Shown here: positions 1 through 10,941 of the stretch, piece after piece
How the letters are laid out: each line of letters opens with the position of its first letter
Position numbering within the stretch: position 1 is the stretch's first letter
Assembly (NCBI GenBank): GCA_012934845.2
Contig: WNNJ02002313.1
Span: forward strand, 1 to 64,000
DNA: 64,000 nucleotides
Direction of reading: 5' to 3'
Source of the DNA: Pomphorhynchus laevis
Lineage: Eukaryota; Acanthocephala; Palaeacanthocephala; Echinorhynchida; Pomphorhynchidae
Notes under the pieces: generated by a model
Database searches by the model: none
What the model was told of the DNA's origin: nothing
What the model saw: the letters and a program-made list of their open reading frames with translations, nothing else
Translations under genes and position numbers: made by a program

Positions 1-167
1 AAGTCGCTAAGTATGCCCAGTCATCCTGTGTGACGACAAACTTCAACAACAGTATACGCGTTTCACTCTTACGAAACTCATCAGTACCGTGACTTCAATA
101 ATCATCCATATGCATCTTAGACTGTCCTACTGACCACGGTCGAGGATTCGCTTGTCGGAATTCGGCA
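1..167. repeat. diverged relative of the 362-bp-period repeat seen at 7,479-7,962
   Basis: Short blocks match the repeat beside the second PLE, in the same order: the ACTCATCAGTA box, a block like GGTCGAGGATT...CGGCAATATA, and a GTCATCC-GTGTGACGAC block. The stretch between the first two blocks is shorter here. No coding potential was seen. By-eye alignment only, so moderate confidence. Confidence 0.4.
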
Positions 168-414
168 ATATATTGTTACAGGCAATTTTACAAACTCGAC
201 AAAAAAACTGGTAGATTATTTATTACGTTTCGGCCGTCCGGCTTTTTTCAAGGACCGGGCGGCCTTTTTCAAGGTACAAGCGGCCTTTTCAAAGGATGTC
301 CGACCTTTTTCTTGATTAAAGCTACCTATACAATTTGAAAATGGCCGACAGCCGAAACGTAATAAATAATTTGCCAGTTTTTTGTCGAGTTTGTAAAATT
401 GTCTGTAACAATAT
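168..414. repeat. foldback (long inverted repeat) with a central minisatellite
   Basis: Two arms of about 75 bp (about 168-243 and 340-414) are near-perfect reverse complements, each holding GCCGAAACGTAATAAATAAT on one strand. The loop (about 236-320) has four imperfect copies of a 21-22-bp unit around GCGGCCTTTTTCAAGG. The GAAACGT box is the 3' half of the hammerhead cores found in nearby PLE terminal repeats, which suggests a PLE-derived inverted tail. I could not find the matching 5' CUGANGA half. Confidence 0.6.
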
Positions 415-430
415 ATTAATATATATATAT

Positions 431-592
431 ATGTATTAAGCTGCAATCCGGGATCTAGTATAGATTCGTCCATATATTTTCAGAGTAAAGCTTTGTGAAC
501 CGGTAAAGACCAAAAACAATATAATTTATTTTAACGTTTCGTCCCTTACTAGGACTTCTTTAGAATAATCTAGAATACAAAGAAACAGCAGA
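431..592 (-). repeat. PLE A downstream terminal repeat (pLTR)
   Basis: Matches 3,237-3,401 over its whole length with few differences, starting at ATGTATTAAGCTGC and ending at CAGCAGAATT. It contains a degenerate hammerhead core on the minus strand (about 535-575). Confidence 0.8.
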
Positions 593-3334
593 ATTGTTAG
601 AAATAATTATGTCATAATTAGTTAGGTGTCGAACAAATATAATATATCGTGTCACAAACACATTTCCTATGTTATATCTTGCTACATAAGTGGTGGAGCT
701 TGTGTTAGGCTTTATGGACATTTTGCCATTAACTGTGCAATCCAAAACATCTCTCTCGAGTTACGTACTCGAGCATCCACCAAACCACTTTCGATCATGT
801 AGTTATACGTTTCTAAGGCGTGATGCGTGAGTGCGTGTGCTACTGCTCCATCTGTTGGACTTCGTTTTTTAATGTCTGCACGTCTGTTATTTATTCTTAT
901 ATTCAGACCATTAGAGGTTTCACCGACATATTGTTTGTCACATGTTACAAATGTCGCCAAATAAACACAATTGTTCGTAATATAGTTTGTGTCGGCTCGT
1001 AGATTGTAACTAAGGCCGGTGATGCTACATGTGGTATCAGTCCACATGTTTTACACCGAGATTTATCGCATGGCTTACAGTAGTGAATTTGGGTTTTCGG
1101 CACACTGATTTCACTTATTAATTCATCTTTGATCCTTGCGGAAACTAAATGCTTTCTAATCGTATTTTCGACTCTAAAATATACAATGGGCGGCTTTCCG
1201 TTAATATCAATCTCTTTGTATGCCTTTAGCATGTCCCAATTTAAACCACTTAATGCTGGATGATATGGGAGTAAGCATACAGTTTTGTTTTCTTTTGGTC
1301 CGACTTTATTTAATAGTTCCTCCCTTGTTAAACTTCGCACTTTATGTAACTCCTGACCAATTTGACGTTTATGATAGCCTCTCTTCACAAGATATTTAAT
1401 TACTTGTTCTATAGCTTTCAACTTCCCATTTGATGTACTCGAAATTTTGACTATCCTCTTAAATTCATTTTGTATCATGGATCGTTTCGTGGTACTGAAG
1501 TGAAAGCTAGCTTTGTAAAGATATTTTTCAGTTGATTATAGTTTTCTGTAAGATCGTGTAATGTAGTTTGTTCTGCCTCCAAACACCTCTTTATCAATTG
1601 TAACGTCAAGGAAATGGGGTGGCCAACTTCTGTCGCATGTGAATGTCATCGGTCCTTCATTCAGGTGCGCTACAAAGTCATTCAATGCATCTTCTCCTGC
1701 TGTCCATATAACGATATATCGTCTAGATATCTTAACCAGGTGTGTGGTTTATGTTTGGCTGTAGACATTTTATTCGTTTCGAACATATCCATGAACAATA
1801 CAGCATATGAAGGAGCTAATGGTGTGCCCATTGCGGTTCATGATATTTGTAAATACAATTGATCCATAAATTGAATTACGTTATTACGAAGAACAATCTG
1901 TCGCATCCAATATCATTTCAGCTGTTAAATTATTGAATAATTTCGTTGCTTCTCTCACAGCTTCCATCTTTGATTGGAATATTAGTGTACAGAGATTCCA
2001 CATCGAGAGTCAATGGGATGGCATTCTGTGGAATGGTAAGTTTGATTTCAAATTTTCTCAAAAAATCATCGGTACTTTCAATATGAGCTTTGATATTTTG
2101 TAAAAGTGGTTTTAATTTGAAGTGAACCCATCTAGATAAGGCTTCAGCAGGAATTCATATACAGCTTACTATTGGTAGGTCAGCCCAAGGTATTTTGTCT
2201 TTGTGTATCTTGAGTAACATATAGAACTTCCCTGCTAGATTGCTTCCCGTAGGTAATTTTGCGCCTTCTATTGTGTCAAGCTCGCCTTTCTATGTATATT
2301 TGGACACAAACTCCGAGACTCGTTCAGATGCTTGTGCTAGAACTTCACTTGATGATTGTGAATATGTGTCTGAATTGAGGTGTCGTTTTGCTTCTGATAT
2401 GTATTCGTTTTGATCCCAGAGTACAATCTTTCCACCTTTATCAGCTGGTTTAATTACAATGTCTTTCCGATTTTTAGTTCGCTTAAATCTTTAACTTGTG
2501 TTCTTGTGAGATTGGGCTTAGATCGATAATTTGGAGTAATATTCGAATATTTCATAAATATCTTCCCATTTATTGCAGCATTCTTCGATGTAGTGCCTTT
2601 TATAGATTGAAAACATTCGATACACGTTTGTCGGATACTCTTCATTGTGGGATATCGGCTAAACTCACGTTTACTTGTAGCAAAATTAAGTCCAAGTGCC
2701 AAAACTGATTTAGTATCATCTGTCAATTCCATTGTTGTCATATTTTTAATAAAGTCATCGGAATCGTTGTTGTAATGGGTTTCAACAGGTCGATTGTTCA
2801 TCGTTGATTGTGTTCTACGAAATATTCTGTTTGGATGATGTGCGGTGAAACGTAGTTCACTCGGGTGAATAAATCTTCCTGTTAACTTTGACAATTTTCT
2901 ACACTTTTTCAAAATAAGTCTATTATACAAAATTCGATCCCTATTTGGAGGGTAAGAATTATAAACACGTCCATAGAAATTTCGGCGTGTATGCGTTAGT
3001 TGAATATCTGCAATTCTAAGGATTTGTGAAGATTGTGATTGCAGTGCTGCGATTTTATCTTTCGCTACGTCTTTGAGAATTGGGCAGATGCGTGTTTGCA
3101 GTCGTAGTTCTTTTGGAATAACGTCAATGTCTATACACGCGGTTAGGTATTGCATATGCACTTCTGCTGCTGTCAATGTATGTAGATTTGGTCTAACTCG
3201 CAGAGTCCCACTTGAGACACGATCATATATATTGAGATGTATTAAGCTGCGATCCGGGATCTAGTATAGATTCGTCCATATATTTTCAGAGTAAACCTTT
3301 GTGAACCGGTAAAAACCAAAAACAATATAATTTA

Positions 3335-3378
3335 TTTTAACGTTTCGTCCCTTACTAGGACTTCTTCAGAACAATCTA
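3335..3378 (-). ncRNA. hammerhead ribozyme core in PLE A pLTR
   Basis: On the minus strand the order is CTGAAGA, a stem-II hairpin GTCC-tagtaag-GGAC, then GAAACGTT. This is the hammerhead core order CUGANGA / stem II / GAAA / stem III / NUH. ACGT after GAA is self-complementary, as in the short stem III of PLE hammerheads, which are thought to work as dimers. Stem I is weakly paired here. Hammerheads in PLE terminal repeats are established for the family. Confidence 0.65.
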
Positions 3379-3384
3379 GAATAC

Positions 3385-3401
3385 AAAGAAACAGCAGAAT
3401 T
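3385..3401. repeat. target-site duplication of the RTE insertion, left copy
   Basis: AAAGAAACAGCAGAATT occurs here and again at 6,488-6,504, immediately outside the RTE. It is PLE sequence, so the RTE is younger than the PLE. Confidence 0.85.
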
Positions 3402-6400
3402 CTTCTTTAGCGTCTTTCCTGTGTAGGGACGAGGTCCGCTGCTTTTGAGAGTTGCCTTCACTTGGCTCTATCAAAGGCGTCTTTGGTTTCCAGTCCAACA
3501 CTTATCAAATCATGACGTATGACGTCCATCCATCGCAGTTTCGGCCTTCCTATCGGACGCTTAATATCCACTGTCACGGCGATACACTTATTTGATGGTT
3601 GGTGTTCGCTTGCGTGGATAACGTGGCCGTACCATTGTAGTCCCTTTCGCAAAGTTTCTCTATTATTGGCACTACGCCTAACTAATTCCTTATTTCTTCA
3701 TTCCGGACATGATCTATTAAGGTTTTTAATGCTGTCCATCGGAGCATCTTTGTCTCCATTGCGGCAACTTTGCGTTATTTATATTTTGATATCGGCCAAC
3801 ATTCAGCACCGTAGAGGACCACGGGTCGTATTACAGTTTTGTAAATATTCGACTTTAGTCGGTCTTTTATCTTTGGATCGCAGAGAATACCTGTAACTGA
3901 CCTCCACTTCATCCAGGCTGCATTTACTCGAGAAGAGACCTCTGCGTGTAGGTTACCATCTGCCGCTATGGTAGAGCCAAGGTATTTAAACGCAGTTGTT
4001 CGGTTCAGTGTGTGCCTTCCAAACTGTAGTGGCTGATCATCATTCATATTTGTGGTCAGGTATTCAGTTTTACGCGCGTTCAGGCGTAGACCGAACTGCT
4101 TGAATAGATTTTGGCAGCTGTTTATTTGTTGTTTGATGCCATCTTTATCTACGGACACAAGCATGACGTCATCAGCATATATAATCGTCCATGGAAACTG
4201 TCTGTTTAGATTGTTGGATACGCACCCATAACGAGGATGAATATCAACGGAGACAGCGCAGACCCTTGATGAACTCCAACGGTGGTAGGGAAGTCATCCG
4301 TATATCACACTGTCGTACATACCTGGCTTGTTGATCCTTTGTATATTAGCTTGACCCACTCAACAATCTCTTTAGGGACTAAGTGGAATCTCAAAGCGTA
4401 CCAAATAACTTCATGCGGGACTCGATCGAACGCCTTTTCAAGATAAAGGAACGCACAGTATATAGCTTTCCATTTTTCTCGATGTTTTTAAATAAGAAGG
4501 CGAAAGGCATGGATAGCATTGATGGTGCCACAGTTCTTGACAAACCCATATTGGTTTGGGGATATCTTGACTATACTTCTTATCCTATCGTTTATCAGAT
4601 GTTCCAAAATCTTGAGGGTGTGTAAAATGAGACGAATCGGGCGGTAATTTGAACAGTCGGCGGAATTTCCCTTCTGTTTCCATATAGGTATGGTTGTGCT
4701 CCGTCTCCAATCAAGAAGTATCTCCCTTTCTTGGATTATTTGGTTGAAAGACTGCACCAACCACCTTGTTGAATCCTGTACACTTGATTTTCAGAATTCT
4801 GAAGCTACATCATCAGGCCCCGTAGCTTTTGCGTTTTTTATTTTATGTAGTGCACTTTCAACCTCGATAGCTGCTATAGGCATAACTGGGCCTTCGATCA
4901 GCGGAAGATGTGGGATGGGTGGGTGTTCGAATTCTTGGGTGGATATGTCATTGAAGTAAGTTCGCCATTGCTCTAATACCTGCGTCCTACGGGTAAGCAA
5001 GACACCGTTTTGATCGTTAATTCCATGAAACCTTTCAGTATCCTGCGTTTTTCGGTATCTTGTTCGGGCGATTCCATAAATTTGGCGTTCTCCTTCAGTG
5101 TATCGTCTCTCATATAAACCATCGAACTTCTTTGCTTTAGTTTTAGCTACTATTTTTTCGCTTTATTTTTAGCTCCCTTGTATTTTTCACAGTCTTCGGA
5201 AGATTTACTCGCGAGCCAGACGTGGTAACTGCGTTTCTCTTGTCGAACACTATCTTTAACTTCCTCGGTCCATAACCATGAACTTTTATCGAGTCATCGT
5301 GTTTCAGGTTTTGTAGTACCATGTATCTCTTGGGCAAATTTCGTAATGAACGTTTTGGCTGTTTCCCATGTTTCATTTATCGTCGTTTTGGGTGCCATAT
5401 TTTTTAGATGCTTTAAGTCGGATTCCGCCTTCTTAAATTTCCACCATTATATACGAGGTATCACGTTACGTTCTGCGCGAGGTTGCTTCGGCGAGGTAAT
5501 ATTCAGGGTTGTAACGACAGGTCGGTTTTGAGTTGTCACTGTTTCATACGGGATAGATTTCGTATTGATTGCGAGTTTGAGATCACCCCGTCGAACCAGG
5601 ATATAGTCGATTTGGGTTTTATTTAAGGCGCTGTGGAAAGTGATGAGGTGTGATGCTCGTTTTTGAAACCATGTATTGCATATAACTAGGTCATGTGCGT
5701 CTGCGAATTCAAGGATTTGCCCACCATCGTCGTCTCTTCGTCCAAATCCCTTTCCTCCATGACAGTTGTGTCCATCCTTTGCGACACCGACATGTCCGTT
5801 TAGATCTCCAGCGATGATTATCATGTGATCCTTTGGTACTTCGACGGTCAGTTCGTCGATCTGTGTCCAGAACCTTTCTTTGACTACCTTGTCGCATCCT
5901 GTTTATGGCGCATATGCACTGAAGATGTGAACTATCCGGTTATCATATGCGACGGTGATTTTCATCAGTCGGTCACTGTATCAATGAACTTCCGCAATAC
6001 TATTTTGGAAACGGCTGGAGACGATGATACCGACGCAACTCATCGTTATAGGTTTTCCGTAGTATATACATTTAAAACCAAGACCAATTTGTTTGGATTT
6101 GTCGCCCGACTAACGCGTTTCTTACACTGCATATATATCGATTCGTCTTTTTAGGGCCTCGCGATTTTTAAAGAACGGCCAGTCAGCGATCCGACATTGA
6201 GTTGCTATTCGAAATCGTTTTCTTGTTTGTTCAGCTTTCATAAGGTAGCTAGTTTGGTGACCCCCCCGCAGTCGCTTTTGCTGCGGATACCCTTGATGAC
6301 TTATCGTTCAGGTCAGGCCGTACCTGAACGCGTCGCTTACCGGGGACACCGTAGTTCTGACGATCAGATCATTGAGACATCATTCATGAAGTTGATGCGA

Positions 6401-6487
6401 CGGTTTTGTTTTTCGGCTGGCTTGTCGCGAAGTCTATCGTCAACCCTTCTTTCTCGGAACGGGCTTGGGACCGGCCATGGCGGAGTT
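3402..6487 (-). mobile_element. RTE-clade LINE, near full length, inserted in the PLE tandem
   Basis: Minus-strand pieces read in order: N-terminal endonuclease start (about 6,260-5,900), endonuclease core with GDLNGHVG and QIDYILVRR (5,824-5,447), RT N-terminal segments (5,376-4,791), RT with NYRPIRL (4,760-4,488), YADD region (about 4,180), RT C-terminal with TEYLTTN and FKYLGSTI (4,164-3,775) and the tail with QWYGHV and RPKLRW (3,652-3,458). These motifs are typical of RTE. Several frameshifts and stops separate the pieces, so it is dead. A 17-bp target-site duplication flanks it. Confidence 0.85.
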
Positions 6488-6504
6488 AAAGAAACAGCAG
6501 AATT
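6488..6504. repeat. target-site duplication of the RTE insertion, right copy
   Basis: Exact 17-base repeat of 3,385-3,401, followed directly by the continuing PLE sequence. Confidence 0.85.
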
Positions 6505-7296
6505 GTTAGCAATAATTCTGTCATAATTAGTTAGGTGTCGAACAAATATAATATATCGTGTCACAAACACGTTTCCTGTGTTATATCTTGCCACATAAGT
6601 GGTGGAGCTTGTGTTAGGCCTTGTGGACATTTTACCATTAACTATGCAATCCAAAACATCTCTCTTGATTTACGTACTCGAGCATCCACCAAACCACTTT
6701 CGATCATGTAGATATACGTTTATAAGGCGTGATGCGTGAGTGCGTGTGCTACTGCTCCATATGTTGGACTTCGTTTTTCAATGTCTGCACGTCTGTTATT
6801 TATTCTTATATTCAGACCATTAAAGGTTTCACCGACATATTGTTTGCCACATGTTACAAATGTCGCCAAATAAACACAATTGTTCGTAATATAGTTTGTG
6901 TCGGCTCGTAGATTGTAACTAAGGCCGGTGATGTTACATGTGGTATCAGTCCACATGTTTTACACCGAGATATTATCGCATGGCTTACAGTAGTGAATTT
7001 GGGTTTTCGGCACACTGATTTCACTTATTAATTCATCTTTGATCCTTGCGGAAACTAAATGCTTTCTAATCGTATTTTCGACCCTAAAATATACAACGGG
7101 CGGCTTTCCGTTAATATCAATCTCTTTGTATGCCTTTAGCATGTCCCAATTTAAACCATTTAATGCTGGATGATATGGGAGTAAGCATACAGTTTTGTTT
7201 TCTTTTGGTCCGACTTTATTTAATAGTTCCTCCCTTGTTATACTTCGCACTTTATGTAGCTCCTGACCAATTTGACGTTTATGATAGCCTCTCTAG
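6488..7296 (-). mobile_element. Penelope-like element B, truncated copy in tandem with A
   Basis: Nearly identical to the C-terminal half of PLE A: GIY-YIG region (6,956-6,720), downstream tail (6,654-6,500) and the C/H-rich linker (7,250-6,960). It stops abruptly near 7,296, where sequence of the opposite orientation begins. RT and N-terminal parts are absent and the coding frame is broken. Confidence 0.8.
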
Positions 7297-7478
7297 ACAC
7301 GATATATTATATTAGTTCAACACATAACTAATTATGACATAATTAATTATTGCTAACAATTCTGCTGTTCTTTGTATTCTAGATTGTTCTGAAGAAATCC
7401 TAGTAAGGGACGAAACGTTAAAATAAATTATATTGTTTTTGGTCTTTACCGGTTCACAAAGTTTTACTCTATATACAC
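7297..7478 (+). mobile_element. inverted PLE tail joined to PLE B
   Basis: This stretch is the reverse complement of PLE A/B 3' sequence: the GACACGATATATTATATT...GCAATAATTCTG region followed by the pLTR with its hammerhead and the ACCGGTTCACAAAG block. The junction at about 7,296 is therefore an inverted one, a pattern known for PLE insertions. Confidence 0.75.
7377..7435 (+). ncRNA. hammerhead ribozyme core in the inverted PLE tail
   Basis: CTGAAGA at 7,389, stem II ATCC-tagtaag-GGAC with one mispair, then GAAACGTT at 7,412. Same family as the core in the PLE A repeat. Stem I is weak. Confidence 0.55.
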
Positions 7479-7962
7479 TTAATGGTGTTGCTTGGTAGAC
7501 TGGACTTCAATTCACGACTTTCAGTCACCATGTCACTTCTAGACGACCAATGAGTACCCGGCAACACTCATCAGTAGAATGAAGTACTCACTGGCCGTTT
7601 TGGTTGCCTGTGTGGCATTGTGAATAAAGGCGTTTCCGACACTTTGCATTATTGTCTGAGTCTTACGCTCTTAACCATATCGAATTGCTATGCGGACCTT
7701 CCTTAAACACTAGACAGAAGTTGTTGCTGAATTGTCGCTGCACTCGTTGGATCCTTCATGGATACGGCAGGTATATTAGTAGTGCACGGATGTGCTGAGT
7801 AGACAACGGTCCAGGATTTCTTATGAAATACGGCATTTATACTAAATGGTGTTGCTTGATAGACTGGACTTCGATTCACGACTTTCAGTCACAATGTCAC
7901 TTCTAGACGACCAATCAGTATCCGGGAACACTCATCAGTAGAATGAAGTACTCACTGGCCAT
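7479..7962. repeat. 1.3 copies of a 362-bp-period direct repeat (retrozyme-like or SINE-like)
   Basis: About 118 bp at 7,479-7,596 recurs at 7,841-7,962 with few changes (both contain TAGACTGGACTTC and CACTCATCAGTAGAATGAAG), giving a period of 362 bp. No protein is encoded. The minus strand has a CTGATGA box followed by a small hairpin, but no GAAA box where a hammerhead would need it. PLE C interrupts it on the right. Confidence 0.6.
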
Positions 7963-8160
7963 ATTTCTTTGATTATTATATTTTATTCATATGTTTGTGT
8001 ATTCTAGATTGACTGAAGATCCTCTTGAATAGAGCGAAACGTTTCAAAAGAATTCTCTGCAGCGGTCTCTGGTTTTCTTTTTCTTCAATGCGTAGCAACT
8101 ATTGTGCCGTATCCTCATTTGAGGATACCAGATGGTGGTTGAAAGAACGTCAAGAAATAT
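7963..8160 (+). repeat. PLE C upstream terminal repeat
   Basis: Matches 10,749-10,941 along its whole length, from ATTTCTTTGATTATT to CAAGAAATAT, with scattered differences that suggest the element is not very recent. Confidence 0.85.
8001..8053 (+). ncRNA. hammerhead ribozyme in PLE C 5' repeat
   Basis: Stem I: ATTCT and TTGA on the 5' side pair with TCAA and AGAAT on the 3' side. Core CTGAAGA, stem II CTCT/AGAG, GAAACGTT. Predicted cleavage lies after GTT and before TCAA. The stem II base is slightly eroded compared with the 10,787 copy. Confidence 0.7.
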
Positions 8161-10748
8161 TATGCCGAATCCACGACATGATCCCACTAAGTCAGCAGAG
8201 ATCTAGAATACGAACACATATGCAGTTTCTTCCATTTTGACAGAATTAAAGAATTATACAAAACTCGCTGAAAATCAAGAAGCAGCTATCCGTGAATCTT
8301 GCGCATCTCTCACCAGTCGAATCCCAAATAAAAAATGCATAGAATCGAACGTTGAATGATTGCAGCCGACACCTCGTCAAGATCCTTCTCAAATTCTACG
8401 GAACCACATTTAATCGTTCAGACCAGAAAATCGATGAAACGTATTATGATATACTGGTGAGAACTAAGATAAGGAAGCTTCGTAGATTAAATGCCCGAAT
8501 AACGATAGACGAATTTAGAAATATCGGATACAAGCCAACTAGGCGCTTTCATTGTCAACGACATGACGCAGTGTTATTCAATAACGATGTTAACAGATAC
8601 AATGCCGCTAGGTCGAAGGGAAATGCATAATTCGAGGTAGAGAAATCTTCACATATTGAAGTATTAACGGTTGAAAAAGAAGTTTTAGGGATGGGTCTGA
8701 ATTTTGCTCTTATCCCCAGTGCTGTAGATATATATTCGGTTCCCACACAAGTGAAGGCATTGTCTAAAAGTCTATTGAGTGGAGGCAAGGAGCAGGACAT
8801 AATGAATGCGAACTTGTTTGGCCGACGAATTTTTGCCAAGTTTATTACCGTCTCTCCGGCCAGGCCAGTATCAAATGTTCCAGCTTCCATTATCAAAGCG
8901 ATTAAAACATTGGGAACAAGGGCGGACATTGTCATCGAAAGAGCTGATAATGGACCGCAGCCGGTTTTGTGGTGCAAAGGGAATATTGTAGAGGCAGAGC
9001 GCCAACTAAATACTTCAGTCTACGAGCAAGTTAGTGAGACCGCCCTAGTGGTAAGCAATGAGGCAGTAAAATCATTTTTATATGAGTTCCTGTCAAAAAG
9101 AGCTATATCGACCATTGACACAGAACGTTTATTCTACAAACATCCACGTTTTGGTACATTTTATATGCTACCAAAAGTCCACAAGGCAAAACGCCCATAC
9201 GTAGGTAGGCCGATAGTGTCATGTTTGGGAACACCGACAGAGCTGCTATCACGACATGTGCATTCACTTCTAAAGCCGTTACTGAAGTTCGTACCAGCAC
9301 ATCTCAATTCTTCAATTGAGTTCATCCATAGAGTTGAAAGAGAACGTAAGGCTTGACCAGAGAATGCGATTTTGGTTACAGCTGACGTAACAAGTCTGCA
9401 CACTAATATTCCCACTCTAAGTGCACTGGAAGCCATAACACAAATACTTGAGATGTCATCTTATTCACAAGCCAAGAAAGATTTTATAGTAAAATAATCT
9501 AAGATAATATTGCAGAATAATCTCCTGACGTTTGCAAATGGCTTCTATATACAAAAGGAAGGAACAGGCATGGGAACACAATTTGCTCCGACTCGTGCGA
9601 TCATATACATGGGTATGTTAGAAAAGCTATGGTTGGCAGACAGTGAAGTACAGCCCTTGTGTTTTGTAAGATACATTGACGACATCTTCTTTGTGTGGCC
9701 TGGAGACGACAAGACACTTATAAACTTCCAGGCAGCGTTTAACAAAGTAGCCCCTCTATAGCTCACTTTTCAACATGGTGTAGCAGTCAACTTTCTTGAC
9801 CTGACGGTGTTTCGAAAAGGTAAATCGTTTGGTACGAAGTTTTATAGGAAACCCGAAGCATTGCCGATGTATCTACACGTAAACAGCTGTCATCCACAAT
9901 CCCTCAAACGTCACATCATATACAACAAGGCACTTAGAATAAAGCGCGCTTGTACATGGACAACATACTTTGAAAGAAGTATAAAAGAGCTAATAGCGCA
10001 ATTTGAGAAGAGAGGGTATCGCCGTGACGTGATTAGACGACAGATAGAGGCGGTGAGAAGGATACCTAGATCAAATGCACTTAACACACATGCGAGAGAT
10101 AAGACAATAAAACCTCAATTAGTGACGGAGTACCATCCTCGCTTAGCTACGCTGAAGAAAGAAATAAATACATTGCTAAGTAAGATATCGCCGGACACGG
10201 TTAAGCCGCTTATAGTCTTTCGCGCGCCCAACAAATTGTCATCACTCTTGGTGAGGTCATCAATTCGAGCCATAAAGGGGAAAATAGTGAAAGGATGTCG
10301 CCAATGCGGTGATGGTCGCTGCAAAACATGCCCCTTCATAAAGGATACGAACGCAGTTGTCTCAAGCCAAACAGGAGAGAAGGTTATGGTGAAAGGGGAT
10401 AATACCTGCAAGACCGTTGGGGTGATATATGTAGGATCTTGTCAACAATGCAACGCGCAATATGTAGGGCAAACCTCGAGGTCTCTCGCACGTAGACTCA
10501 ATCTACGTCGGTCACAGCTGAAGTTCGGGAACATGGCTGATGGAGTAATACCCCACACGTTAGCACATGGCACCACAGAGTGTTTCGAATACACCATATA
10601 TTGAGGAGGAGTGACATGCAATGCAAAACGTATCATCATGGAACAGCGCTTAATCGGTAAAATGCACACGGAACGCCCTTATGGCTGCAATGAAAAAACA
10701 CAGTTTATCTAGACAGACATAACATCAGACTACCTCATGTGTTGCTGT

Positions 10749-10941
10749 ATTTCTTTGATTATTATATTTTATTCATATGTTTGTTTATTCTAGATTGACT
10801 GAAGAAGCTCTCGAATAGAGCGAAACGTTTCAAAAGAATACTCTGCAGCTGTCTTTGTTTTTTCTTCAATGCGTAGCAACTATTGTGCCGTATCCTCATT
10901 TGAGGATCCCAGAGGGTGGTCGAAAGAATCTCAAGAAATAT
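10749..10941 (+). repeat. PLE C downstream terminal repeat
   Basis: Partner of 7,963-8,160, offset 2,786 bp near the start. It carries the better preserved of the two hammerhead motifs. Confidence 0.85.
10787..10839 (+). ncRNA. hammerhead ribozyme in PLE C 3' repeat
   Basis: All parts can be seen: stem I ATTCT-aga-TTGA with TCAA-a-AGAAT, CTGAAGA, stem II GCTCT-cgaat-AGAGC (5 bp), GAAA, and a minimal self-complementary ACGT as stem III with U as the cleavage-site base. This matches the minimal type I hammerheads described in Penelope-like elements. It is the best ribozyme in the window. Confidence 0.8.

Larger units (their letters stand above)
431..3401 (-). mobile_element. Penelope-like element A with LTR-like terminal repeats (relic)
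   Basis: Read on the minus strand it has, in order: an N-terminal helical region (3,176-2,454), a Penelope-type RT (about 2,450-1,500, with a weak RYxDDI-like motif), a linker with a C/H-rich cluster around CKPCDKSRCKTC (1,478-1,050), and a GIY-YIG endonuclease (about 1,047-560, with YLATF and QYVGETSNG). GIY-YIG nuclease plus RT is the diagnostic PLE layout. It is bounded by direct repeats of about 160 bp (431-592 and 3,237-3,401). The element spans its full length but is broken in several places. It stands head-to-tail with PLE B, an arrangement common in PLEs. Confidence 0.85.
3237..3401 (-). repeat. PLE A upstream terminal repeat (pLTR), shared with PLE B
   Basis: Second copy of the repeat at 431-592, offset 2,806 bp. 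In the tandem PLE arrangement this copy is also the 3' repeat of PLE B; the RTE LINE has inserted just at its inner edge. Confidence 0.8.
7963..10941 (+). mobile_element. Penelope-like element C with LTR-like repeats and hammerheads
   Basis: Bounded by direct repeats 7,963-8,160 and 10,749-10,941. Inside, in order: N-terminal region (8,352-8,630), RT start with FYMLPKVHK and GRPIVSCLGTPTE (8,691-9,356), RT core with GTGMGTQFAP and RYIDDIFFVW (9,510-9,761), thumb with NFLDLTVFRK (about 9,780), C/H-rich linker CRQCGDGRCKTCP, and GIY-YIG with VIYVGSC and AQYVGQTSRS (up to 10,604). All PLE landmarks are present in the right order. It is a different family from A/B by sequence. The coding region is broken in a few places. 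Confidence 0.9.

Noticed and set aside
1-100. Hammerhead on the minus strand at the left edge (CTGATGA-GTTTC...GAAAC)
   Set aside because: GTTTC pairs with the GAAAC that would have to be the core box, and the remaining stem II pairs are mostly wobble. Not convincing without more copies.
3519-3896. 125-residue plus-strand frame
   Set aside because: Antisense of the RTE RT C-terminus (FKYLGSTI, RPKLRW) on the minus strand.
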